The notes under the pieces: generated by a model
Databases searched by the model: none
Seen by the model: the letters and a program-made list of their open reading frames with translations, nothing else
What the model was told of the DNA's origin: nothing
Made by a program: the position numbers and the translations under genes
Source of the DNA: Pseudo-nitzschia pungens
Taxonomy: Eukaryota; Bacillariophyta; Bacillariophyceae; Bacillariales; Bacillariaceae
Direction: 5' to 3'
Assembly (NCBI GenBank): GCA_037355855.1
Contig: CM074768.1
Coordinates: 124,001 to 188,000, forward strand
Length of the DNA: 64,000 nt
Part shown: in pieces, positions 20,491-29,957 of the stretch
Layout of the letters: each line of letters opens with the position of its first letter
How positions within the stretch are numbered: the stretch's first letter is position 1

Positions 20491-23400
20491 TTCGTAGTTG
20501 TTTTAGGTAATTTGCGTTACTGCGTCCAATGCAACTTTAGTATTAGAACTGCTATTGTTGTAATTTTATTTACTCGTACTTGATTTGCTTTGTTGTGCTA
20601 ATCAAAATTATGAGCGAATGGGAAGTTCATCGACTTCCTCCGTACAACCCGTGTGAAGCAATAAATGCTGATCTCTCTACAATCCTCATTTTAGTAATTC
20701 GTCATTATTCTCCAAAACCCGTGTCGATTCTGCATTTTTTTCGTTTTGTTCTTCGCATCATGCCTCGGCGAGTTATGAACGATTATGAACGATATTGATG
20801 TTACGTTGAAGTGGGTCTACAAAAGACTAGGAAAGGCTTATTAAATTATTTCAATGACGTAAAAGAGAAGCACGCTTTGTCATACCGAGATTAAAAATTC
20901 ATAGTTTCACACTTCCCCAATCCCGATGGGTCAAAGCTCATTTAACACGTAACCTTACTGTAACGAAGGGGTCCGTACGCTAGGAACGACTGAAGACGAC
21001 CTTTAGCAAACTGGGACACAGGTAAGGTTCATTTACCGTACGGTAAGCTTACCGACGTCGTGACGAATAATATTCCGCTAATGGTAAGTTTGACGTCAAG
21101 TTAAAAACAAAGCATCTTAAATAAAATATAATGAAAATCACGCGGCTTGATCAAAAAAGAGTTATGATTACAGACGCGATGTTTCTTTGTTTTCACAAGA
21201 CAAGACATTTGGCTAATGTAACCTTCGTAATTAAATATCTTCGGAAGAAGAAAACAAAAAGGGTTAATTGGGATACGCGCTGTTCATTTGAGACAATCCT
21301 TTTACTTAGTATGACGTACGGGCCATACTATACCCGGGATATACTCTAATGCAAAATTGTTGGGGTTGTTTGTTGATTTGAAAGGCAATCAATATCTCTG
21401 TGCTTTGTCCATGTGGAGTTTGATCCTTCTGGAGTTGAAGAAGAGTCATTTTTAGGTGCAGAACTAATAAATGACGACGCGACATTGTTATTGTTCTTAA
21501 GCCTCAGCGGATCTTGGAACTGCAAATTTTAGCATTCATAACATTTGGCAATCCCTTATGAGTCATACGGAACAAAGAAAGAATGAAGAGTGAAGAACAT
21601 TCGCAATGAACCGGTCCGAGACTAGGAATCTACTAGACGGGACGCATAATTGGTATTTCGTGTTGAATGAAATACATAATGACTTTGTGATGTTTTCAGC
21701 AACTCACAATCCTGCATACCGGTATTCAATATTGAAAATGGAGGAATACTCGTAACATTTTTTCTATTCTACAACATTTTCAAAAAAAAACAAAAACAAA
21801 AAAACTACTACAAAATTCTTATCAGCTGTCCCCCGGTTCTACATCCCCAAGTACTAATTCCTACGGAAACCGGGGGACAGCTGATAGGAATTCCGTAGTA
21901 AGGTTACTTGTGTCTTTCATGTTTTTGACGCACCATGCGGACGAATGGAAAACGATAGTAGAAAAAAGACAGCGAGAAAACTCCTTCATGATCGGGCACA
22001 ACTCGAGCACTATTTTCGTCGTTATCGTATGAAGCTCGTTTATTGAATCGGGCCTGCCAGAGCGAACTGGTCATCGACAATTGCTTCAACAATTGCCGAA
22101 GTCTTGCTTTTAACATGAGTTGCGATTCAATCTTCGTCGCCTATTGTATCTCTAGGATATCGTGGCAAGATTGATTTCCTCGAATAACACTTGCAACTTC
22201 AACCAGACGAAACACTAATCTTTGCCTCGGCGATTTTCATACATTCTTTCTTTGTATTTGTGATGCCTGGAGGAGAGTGCTCGTCTGACATCCCCACCTC
22301 GACTCGCAAGCCAATCTTGACATTGAAATCATGATCACTCTACATTTGAAGAACATCACAACGGTCAAATATCGAATCTGCCAAATGAACAAGAAAATAG
22401 AATAGTACCACTCCTACAACATCACAGACGAAATACTGCTAGCACCACTAAGGTTAGAACAGCTCAGGATGCTCTCATTCTTTTTCCTATACAGGAGACG
22501 ATGGTCTTACATGTAGTAGTTGTTCCAGCATTGAATCGGTCCTAACGCCTGGTACGTTCATTATCGAAGAGAATCAATCACCATCCGAGTAAGGTAGTAT
22601 CCAATCTCCACATAACTTCTTGTTGGATCGAAAGGTTGGTAACTTACTGTAACTACTAAACGTACAAACGCATCCATACTACCCGGTACCTTTACGACTC
22701 GACTCTAAAATACGACTAAAAAAAAAGAACACTGTTGTATCGAGACCTGTCATAACTTTGTATTATTTTTTGTTTGAGACCTGTCAAAAATTTGTATTTT
22801 GAGACCTCCTGTCACAAATTCAGATTTTCTTCGAAGAAGAATGTTGCGGAGTCGTAATCTTACCGGTAAGTTACCTACTGTAATTAGTCTTACAAATTAC
22901 CGATCATGAGTGATTCCTAATTCTGAATACAAGTATCGCACTGTAAGTTTACGGTAAATTGCCGTAATTAGTAACAAGAGACTAGTACTAATTACGGTAT
23001 GAATAGTTTAGTTTCAATCTCAAAACGAAAATACTAGGTACCGGTAATATTGTAAAAGTAAGGCTTACCGTACACGTACGTACGTACGAATCTATCTTTC
23101 TAAAAAAAAATACTACGTACTACGTAATACGAAGTACGAAGTAAGAGAGAAAGGTTAAGTTACCATAAAAACAACCAAGACGTAAGATTAGTTTTCGCTC
23201 TCAGTTCTCAACCAACAATTTATTAATCAATCAAAAGAACGATATAGTACGTAACTTACTCGTACGTACGTTATCCAACAAATATTGGCGATGGGGAGTA
23301 TTCGTCGCTATGACGCGTTTTCGACAACAGTACCGTAATTACGGTACCTTACGATGATTATCATTATGCCACACATACAAGTAACTTACCGTAATTATTC

Positions 23401-23822
23401 GTACCAAACGTAGATACAGTGAGGTTTACTAGAAACTGTGTAAAACCGCATTTTCTATGTAGGGAGTAGAAATTACAAAAGCCCTTAGTATGGGTAGCGA
23501 TTCTGGATACGATGTACATAAGAGCTTGACCGGGACTGCTCTGAATTAGAAACTTCTTCCTTCTATCGCTCATGAACTTTTTATGAAATAATTGTACCGG
23601 TACTGGTACTCGTACCGGTAGGTAAGATCTTAGTAAGTTACCGCACCGTACGGAGTACAGAAACTTTTTGTCTCGTCCAAAATCGTGGTCGTGTCACACA
23701 CTTTTTGAGATAGAAGTATTATCTAGTACCGTACGAGTACCAGTATCTGTTATCCGCCAGCGATAGGGGACGAACGTGTATGTATGAGTACTCATTCATT
23801 CAAAACGAACATACAAAGTACC
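20491..23822. other. Long intergenic stretch with hairpin element and motif-dense DNA
   Basis: No strongly supported gene. It contains one 91-bp inverted-repeat element (21808-21898) and very dense GTAC/GGTAAG/TTACCGG words between about 22600 and 23760. A 70-codon (-) frame at 21904-22116 ends three bases beyond the hairpin and could be a small gene, but its only support is the open frame. Confidence 0.5.
21808..21898. mobile_element. Hairpin MITE-like element, copy 1
   Basis: Inverted repeat of about 31 bases per arm with three mismatches, sharing TATCAGCTGTCCCCCGG, flanked on both sides by TA (21806-21807 and 21899-21900). A second copy with the same arms lies at 49881. Size, foldback shape and TA duplication fit a very short Tc1/mariner-type MITE; a structured RNA gene is the alternative. 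Confidence 0.75.
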
Positions 23823-24803
23823 ATGACTAACAAGAAATCCGCAGCATCGGCAGCTCCCGAATCATCATCCAATGCGGAGGAAGGCTCTCTCCTCGTTCCG
23901 TCGACGCCATCGGGAGACGAGTGCCTTACAAAAGAACTTCGTGTGGCAAGAGAACAGCTTGCTGCCGAGAAGAAACGTGCGAGCGGCCTGCAAAAACGGC
24001 TCGAGCTGAAAGCCGTATCCATTGAGTGCCAACTGCTCGAGAGCGAAACTTTGTTGAACGATTCCAGGGCCCGACTCGAAGCCGCATCTCAAAAGAACAG
24101 CGCCATGGCACGCCGGATCGTGGAGATCCGGAAGGAGAACGAGTCTCTCCTGGCACGCACCGCTGCGCTGGCAAGAAGGGACCAGATCCAGAAAGCAGCC
24201 ATTGCGACGTCCAACACCGAGGTCGAGAAACTCATGTCCGTGATTGAAAATTTCCAGGATCGTTTCCAGTCTCTGGCGTGTGGAATCGCGGCGACATCGA
24301 GCGCTCGAGAAAGTGGAAGCGGAAGCGCAGAGGCAGAGGCAGAGGCAGAGGCAAACAAAACCACTTCGGCTGTTGGGGAGCAAACGCAAGAACGTCGGCC
24401 GGCCACATCGCTGCCGGAACAACCATGGGAGGTCGAACGAGCTTCCCTGAATCAGCGCGTCAAGCGCCTCGAGGAGGACCAACTCCGGATGAAGCTCAAA
24501 TTCATTGACATACTGACCAAGCACCAGTCCGCATGGCAATTCGAACGGGATAGGCTCAATGGCCGGATCAAAGAATTGGAGGAGGCATCCCACGGCGAGG
24601 TCCCTGCCGGAGTGGTGGCCGACAAGGAAACCACCAATTCGGAACCGCGCTCGAAAGAACTCTCGGAAACCTCAAAGGTCATCGAGCAGACATCTACCAT
24701 CGAGACGGCAGAGAGCCACGAGTCGTCCTCAACGTCGGCGTCGCTGTCCACGCTGAATGAGAGCACCATTAATGTTGTGTTACACAACGTGGAAAGTGGA
24801 TAA
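23823..24803 (+). CDS. Coiled-coil protein, unknown function
   Basis: 326 residues from the ATG at 23823, which sits in a good context (TACCATGAC); an in-frame ATG at 23784 would add 13 residues. The N-terminal 45 residues are Ser/Ala-rich. A long coiled coil follows (LTKELRVAREQLAAEKK through KENESLLARTAALARRDQ), then a disordered Ala-Glu repeat (AEAEAEAEA) from a GAGGCA hexamer array. A second coiled coil (LNQRVKRLEEDQLRMKLK, FERDRLNGRIKELEEA) precedes a Ser/Thr/Glu-rich tail. No catalytic or binding domain is visible. It could be a structural or scaffolding protein. High GC and clean heptads make the frame credible against the repeat-rich, AT-rich flanks. Confidence 0.78.
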   Translation: MTNKKSAASAAPESSSNAEEGSLLVPSTPSGDECLTKELRVAREQLAAEKKRASGLQKRLELKAVSIECQLLESETLLNDSRARLEAASQKNSAMARRIVEIRKENESLLARTAALARRDQIQKAAIATSNTEVEKLMSVIENFQDRFQSLACGIAATSSARESGSGSAEAEAEAEANKTTSAVGEQTQERRPATSLPEQPWEVERASLNQRVKRLEEDQLRMKLKFIDILTKHQSAWQFERDRLNGRIKELEEASHGEVPAGVVADKETTNSEPRSKELSETSKVIEQTSTIETAESHESSSTSASLSTLNESTINVVLHNVESG

Positions 24804-24856
24804 CTCGGGGGGATCTTTGACGACGCTTCGTCTTCGTAACCAGCACTGGTGGCATA

Positions 24857-24900
24857 CTACTACTACTACTACTACTACTAGTAGTAGTAGTACTAGTGCT
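24857..24900. repeat. (TAC)n(TAG)n self-complementary tract
   Basis: TACTACTAC... turns into TAGTAGTAG..., so the whole tract folds on itself. Similar tracts recur at 25067-25093, 31310-31440 and 46325-46515. Confidence 0.85.
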
Positions 24901-25274
24901 TTGGGTCCGCGCCTTGTCGAGCAAGCACCAGCTAGTACCAGGAACCAATGCAAACCAAAACGAAATATTGCTTATAGTACTACCAGCAATAGAATGCTCA
25001 ATAATACACTCAAAGGGTGCCACAAGAATACAAACTTGGTACTAGTAGCAGCTATTTTCCATATTTTTACTAGTAGCTACTACTAGTAGTAGTGTTGGTG
25101 GTGTACAATGCCCAACCCTATGACTGTTTCTTGATATAAACAAAAGAAATTCATTAGACAGTAACTACTAGTAGTATCTGTAGTTGGTACTATTGTAGAA
25201 AGAATCAATCAACTGCCATGGAATCCATATCAAACTGCTGCTACAATACCGACTTTTATAGCATCATGGTTGTC

Positions 25275-25425
25275 CACGTCAACCTTCACGTCCACCTTCA
25301 CTTCCACCTTCACTTTCACATCTACGTCCACATCTACGTCCACATCTACGTCCACATCTACGTCCACACCTACGTCCACATCTACGTCCACATCTACGTC
25401 CACATCTACGTCCACGTATACATTG
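25275..25425. repeat. Hexamer/dodecamer minisatellite
   Basis: About 25 hexamers drifting from CTTCAC/GTCCAC to a regular 12-base unit ATCTACGTCCAC. Open frames on both strands (Ser-Thr and Val-Asp runs) are products of the repeat. Confidence 0.85.
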
Positions 25426-25971
25426 CGCTGGATTTTTGTTAGCCCGTTAAGATGACCAGCAGAATGAAAATTGTCGAGGTGCACAGTCAATCCTGCTGCG
25501 GGTTGGGAGGCATCGCGCTATGGTAGTAGTAGTAGTATTTTGACAAACGCATTGATTACTATTTATTATCAATATCTTATTATTATTATAATATTCTTTA
25601 TATCATATTATGTAGTACGTGTAATGAAAATAACTTAAACGATACCAATCGCATCCCACCAACTCCAAGAGGAATGCGTGTGTTGTCGTATAGATACCAG
25701 TATGTAAATTCGAGGCAACGCCGTTTGCCCCGGCGCCAAAAGGCACGACACATGCGGTCCCAGCAAGCACGGTCTCATTATTGTTTCTTGTTTCACCGTG
25801 AATCCATCTCCGTTCCTTGTCGGTCGATCAAAAAATCGCATGCATGCATGCACCGCACACCGCACAGCAGAATTCGTTCCTCCCTGCCGGATCGTTCGCT
25901 CAACGAGACGAAGGAATGAATGAATCGCATTGCGAACAATCGGTCGAAACCCCGTGCGTTGCCTGCCCTGC

Positions 25972-26035
25972 CATGCCACGCCACGCCACGCCACACCGTT
26001 TCTTTCAAGCCCTGCCACGCCACGCCACGCCAATA
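25972..26035. repeat. (CCACG)n pentamer microsatellite
   Basis: Two short blocks of GCCAC units separated by about 20 bases, ending some 20 bases beyond the stop of the (-)-strand cupin gene. Confidence 0.8.
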
Positions 26036-26057
26036 CCGTTTGCGCCTTTTTTTTGGC

Positions 26058-26743
26058 TCAGAAAAAGACAAAGTGCTTCTGGACCGCCTCGGTAACGTCC
26101 CAGGTGCAGGACATGCCGGCTGGGAAGGTCACGTAGTCGCCCTTTCCAAAGGTCGCCGGCTTTCGTCCGTCCGAGGGTGTCACGGTGACCTTTCCGGCCA
26201 GGAGGTAGCACGATTCCGTCTGGCTGTACGTCCAGGGAAACCGAGAGACCCCGCAGCCCCAGGTCCCCCACGAGAAAACGCCCTTTTCCTTCAGAAAGTT
26301 GTCGTCGGGCTGGGAAATAACTGTGATATTTGTTTTGGAAGGAGGAAGAAACGACCGCCGTTCCATCGAACGATCCAAACAACCAAGAAACAAAACAAAA
26401 ACCGTTGAGTGATATGTGGATTGGTTCGAGCCGTTCCGATGTTTGCGTCGTCGGTTTTCGGGTGGAAGGGGCAAATTACGAACGGGGGTTGAGTGAGAAA
26501 ATGTTGTGCTGTTCTATGGTTTGCTGTGATTTGTTTTGTTTTGTTGTGATTCGTTTCTGCAACGCACGTACCTTCGATCTCAGCTCCGGCACCAACCTGG
26601 GTCGAGCTCATTTCGTGGCAGGTGTTGGCGAGGAACGATTGGTTCGATGTGGAGTGGACCGGGGCAAAGCCGAGGACGGGCGGAGTCACAAAGAGCAGTG
26701 TAGCAGCGGCAGCAGCAGCAGTAGCCGTGACGGGATGTTTCAT
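26058..26743 (-). CDS. Predicted plastid-targeted cupin protein (two exons)
   Basis: Join of 26743-26572 and 26320-26058 on the minus strand: 144 residues. Exon 1 encodes a hydrophobic Ala-rich signal ending LGFAPVHS (AFAP-type motif near 25-28), so plastid import is likely. Donor GTACGTG follows GAEIEG in phase 1; acceptor ATCACAG at 26321 gives GAEIEVISQPDDNF in frame. Residues about 60-143 form a single cupin barrel of the ureidoglycine-aminohydrolase/EutQ-like type (cupin_3): FSWGTWGCGVSRFPWTY, then ESCYLLAGKVTVTPSDG, GKGDYVTFPAGMSCTWDV and KHFVFF. Small stand-alone cupins of this type occur in plant and algal plastids; substrate unknown. The metal-binding His residues of the classical cupin motif are mostly absent, as is usual in this subgroup. 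Confidence 0.88.
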
Positions 26744-27306
26744 CGTGTTGTTGTTGGTTGTACGGTAGGTCGTTTTTTGTGATGCTAAGGTTACAGGTTA
26801 CTTGGTAAGGTAACCTTACTTTTGTGTACGGAGTAATATTGTACCATTACACGTACTATTCATACAGTTCCGTACAGAATGAATCGATTTTGAAGCACGG
26901 GTTGCGAACTAAGATTACACCGTACGTACTAAGATTTACGTCAGTGTTCGAGTTTCAGATAAAGATCCTGGTACGAATGACGGTAACCTTACCGGTATGC
27001 ATAGCGATACTTGTAGTTGTTCGATGGTGTCAAACCCGAAATATAATATTTCTCTGTTGTCTAGTCGCTGCGGTGCCCAAAATCGGAGGTATAGCGCTTG
27101 TTCTTTTTGAAAAAATCCTAACTTCTAAAGTATTGATCCAATAGCAACAAGTAATGGCTCATTAGAAAACTCTCACTCTCCTCTTTCCATAGGTATATGG
27201 TTCTATATACTTCAGAGCTGCTTTTGATGTTGCAAATACTCAATGAAGTATACTCAAGGGAACATATGAATTTTAGAGGTAAGTTACCGGTAAGTTAATC
27301 TTACCT

Positions 27307-27647
27307 CCGATTTTGGGCATACTTTTTTACTAGTAAAGACTCGTTTGACTAAAAAATTCATGTCTTGGCGAACCCCTACTGGTACAAGTATTACCTACCG
27401 GTATTTTAACGAAGTTCTTTTTTTTTCTCTCGAAAGAACCATCATCGACACCAGATCGACACTCCGTCTTCTCATTTTTGAGAAAGATGAGAAGACTCAC
27501 TCTTCTCATCTTTCTCAAATTGGTACGTTCGAGATTGATAGACAACGTTAATTACCGGTATCGTACCGGTATGTTTCTGAGGGTCGGAAACAGAGAATTT
27601 TTTAATCGATTGAGTCTTTACTAGTAAAAAAGTATGCCCAAAATCGG
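27307..27647. mobile_element. Foldback element with perfect 36-bp inverted arms
   Basis: Arms at 27307-27342 and 27612-27647 are perfect reverse complements (they include TTTTGGGCATACTTTTTTAC), and similarity continues inward with gaps. Near the centre is a second, perfect 19-bp stem (27477-27495 with 27501-27519) around a 5-base loop. No target duplication is clear. Confidence 0.75.
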
Positions 27648-27950
27648 CGGTTTTGTAGTAGATTTTTCCGCCGCGACTAGACGATATTTTTTTTATGGCG
27701 AACCAAGGATCTTAGCCAGAAACCGGGGTGCCTTAAAAAAATGAGAGGTTTTCAACACAGGGCATCTGCATAATTACCGTACAGTAAATTAACCTTACGA
27801 CGTCCAAGGAGGGGGTGACCTCAGTGTACAAGTCCCGGTTCAGTAATGGTACCGTACGGTAATTTACGTTCGAAACGACGGACGTGACCAAACACCAATT
27901 CGGATCGATTTCGATTCACTTCTACGGTACTCGTACCGGTAAAGTTATTA

Positions 27951-28596
27951 CTTCCTCCGTTCCGAAATAACTGTGCGATGACCGAAGTGTTTGCGTTCCG
28001 AAATAAGTGTTGCTTTGTGTAGAAAATACGTAGAAGGTGTACCACGAACATCGAAATTATTTTTCTTTTAATTTTTTTTTCGTGCACCGCACGGTTTTCT
28101 ATAGAACACACGGATTGCGCGCAAAAAACACACTAAAACACACACAAAATTAAATTAATTAAAACACACACGAACGAAAATAACTAGTGTTATCGCGCAA
28201 AATACGAGAATTAATTAATTTTAATTTTAATTAACCGAGACACGAAAAATAGGCTATCTTTGGACGATAAACGGAAGACAAGAACTCTCTTCTTGTTTCT
28301 ATGACCTATACCTGGACAAAAATTCAGTGTCTTAGCTTTCGAAAGAACCTTCCCCGAGGTTCAAATGCCAGGTGGAACCCTTTCAACCGGTAAAATCACA
28401 TTTGAAGGGCAAAACGGGCCCTTTTCAAGTCCTAATGAAAGGTAGACCAATAGCGCGAGCCTATCAGTGTCTAAACAGGCATAAGGACTTAGTTGAGGAG
28501 TGTTTAACCCAAAAAGAACGATTTGAATCGGTTGAAAATTGATCGATAGACAAGCTTGTATGTGCGAAGCGCACACTTATTTCGGAACGGAGGAAG
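27951..28596. mobile_element. Stowaway/Tc1-mariner-like MITE, complete
   Basis: 646 bp bounded by perfect 20-bp inverted termini (cttcctccgttccgaaataa at 27951-27970 and its complement at 28577-28596), each flanked by TA. The terminal sequence resembles the plant Stowaway consensus (CTCCCTCCGT...). No transposase frame is inside, so it is non-autonomous. A related segment lies at 49078-49454. Confidence 0.88.
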
Positions 28597-29090
28597 TATT
28601 TGTTATCGTAATCTCATGAAAATTCTTCGTACACGTAAAAATCTTACTTTACTAATAACTTACTTGTGGGTAATCTTATGAATTTGTAATAAAAATCATT
28701 TTGGCACACGGAAGATCACATCGCAGCAGAAATGCCAAACACGCACTTATTTCAGTCATCTTTCGTTGCGGGAATCATCATTCGGTCCCCATCTACTTGT
28801 CGTAAGGTTACGGTAAACCTTACAATTGATTGTTGATTGATTGATTCGTCGGTCCCCGGTCGGTCCTTGGTCGGTCACGGTTCACGCATCCCATCCTCGT
28901 CTGTTTGGTCCGATATTGTTTTCTTGCCGTCGTTTCGTGATGCGGCAAGCGAGCGATAACCATTGAGCACGAACCGCGCAATATTCGGCACCTTTATCAT
29001 GATCGTCGTGATCAGAGACCAGCATTACGAGCTTCCGGAGCAGCAAGAGCAGCAGCATCAGTTTGGTGCTTCAGCATCATCCTTCTCATC

Positions 29091-29957
29091 TTAAGGATTG
29101 TTAGGATTGTTAGGATTGTTAGGATTGTTAGGATCGTCAGGATCGTCAGTTCTGTCTTCCGTGCTGACAAAGAAGGTGTAAATGATTGCGATTGCGGACC
29201 CAAGCCACGCATGTCCAGTTGCATACAAGGTTGGACCGAAGACCTCTCCCCGTCGAGAACCGCGTATGAGACACTTCACTCCAAACCAAATCCACACAAA
29301 TAAATAAAGCCGAGGCAAAATGAAGGAAAATAGTCTTAGGTTCCAATATCGAAACTTAAGCCAGGTCAAGTTCCCATCTATGAAAATATCGTGTAAACTG
29401 AATCTTCCATGGTCATTGGTTCTCGTGAGGAATGCTACAACCACTGCCGTTACCAAACCAAAGGTAAGGTTGTGAAGTACGACAAGTTCGTTCGTAGAGG
29501 TAAAATTCTCTCTAATCCACTGCTTGCACATTTCGGCCGCTACCGGATGACTCATGACTCTTTCAAAGTCTTCTTCCTCATCATCGTGTCTGTGAGACGC
29601 AATGGGTATAACATTGTCGTCGTCCCGATCTATTGCCGGATTCCCAATGAACGCAACGGATGTATCATTGCAGTCGTCCCAATCTATTGCCGAAGACCCA
29701 ATAGTAGTAGGAAAATGTGTCGGAACATCACTCGGAGCTGCGCTAGTAGAAGGGGTTGGTGGTACTGTGGGAGGGGCCTTTAGATCCTCCAAGTACTGGC
29801 TACAGCCTTTGTTTGTTTCTTCGATGATCCAGTTCACTGACGGAGCCCAGAGAGCCAACACAGTGATGGCGAGAATACCGGTAAGGAACTTCTTTGAGAG
29901 GTTTTCCGTTTCAGCGGCTAATTCTTTTCGAGCGATTTCTCCAACGCCTCCTGCCAT
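29091..29957 (-). CDS. Four-span membrane protein, unknown function
   Basis: 288 residues from the ATG at 29957 (ATGGCAGG); the frame stays open upstream but that part looks like a leader. Predicted membrane segments: FLTGILAITVLALWAPS (about 25-45), LTFGLVTAVVVAFL (about 165-185), FILPRLYLFVWIWFGVKCL (about 215-235) and AWLGSAIAIIYTFFV (about 252-270). Between spans 1 and 2 is a roughly 100-residue loop with a short Thr/Pro-rich stretch (PPTVPPTPSTSAAPSDVP) and acidic patches; if it faces outside the cytosol, the Thr/Pro part could be glycosylated. The C-terminus is a run of Asn-Asn-Pro from a 9-base repeat ending at the stop. No family recognised. An upstream coding exon cannot be excluded. 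Confidence 0.72.
   Translation of the reverse strand: MAGGVGEIARKELAAETENLSKKFLTGILAITVLALWAPSVNWIIEETNKGCSQYLEDLKAPPTVPPTPSTSAAPSDVPTHFPTTIGSSAIDWDDCNDTSVAFIGNPAIDRDDDNVIPIASHRHDDEEEDFERVMSHPVAAEMCKQWIRENFTSTNELVVLHNLTFGLVTAVVVAFLTRTNDHGRFSLHDIFIDGNLTWLKFRYWNLRLFSFILPRLYLFVWIWFGVKCLIRGSRRGEVFGPTLYATGHAWLGSAIAIIYTFFVSTEDRTDDPDDPNNPNNPNNPNNP
29093..29137. repeat. 9-base tandem repeat at the C-terminus of the membrane protein
   Basis: Unit gttaggatt repeated about four times, then diverged copies (gtcaggatc), encoding NNP/DDP triplets up to the stop codon. Confidence 0.85.

Larger units (their letters stand above)
24804..26057. other. Intergenic stretch with tri-, dodeca- and pentamer repeats
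   Basis: No gene supported. Holds a TAC/TAG tract (24857-24900 and 25067-25093), a hexamer-based minisatellite (about 25275-25425), an AT-rich patch (25550-25620), and a CCACG pentamer run close to the end of the cupin gene. Confidence 0.55.
26744..29090. other. Intergenic stretch rich in inverted-repeat elements
   Basis: No gene supported. It holds a nested foldback (27307-27647, outer arms from about 27058 to 27684) and a complete Stowaway-like element (27951-28596). GTAAGGTTAC words are dense at 26785-26990 and 27280-27305. Confidence 0.6.

Noticed and set aside
21904..22116. 70-codon minus-strand frame beside the hairpin element as a real small gene
   Set aside because: Only an open frame supports it; too short to separate from chance, so mentioned only in the intergenic entry.
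25218..25490. Ser-Thr and Val-Asp frames on both strands
   Set aside because: Products of the hexamer minisatellite.
28335..28350. GGTTCAAATGCC in the Stowaway-like element as a tRNA B box (SINE origin)
   Set aside because: No A box, no tRNA-like fold, and the perfect inverted ends with TA flanks identify a DNA transposon.
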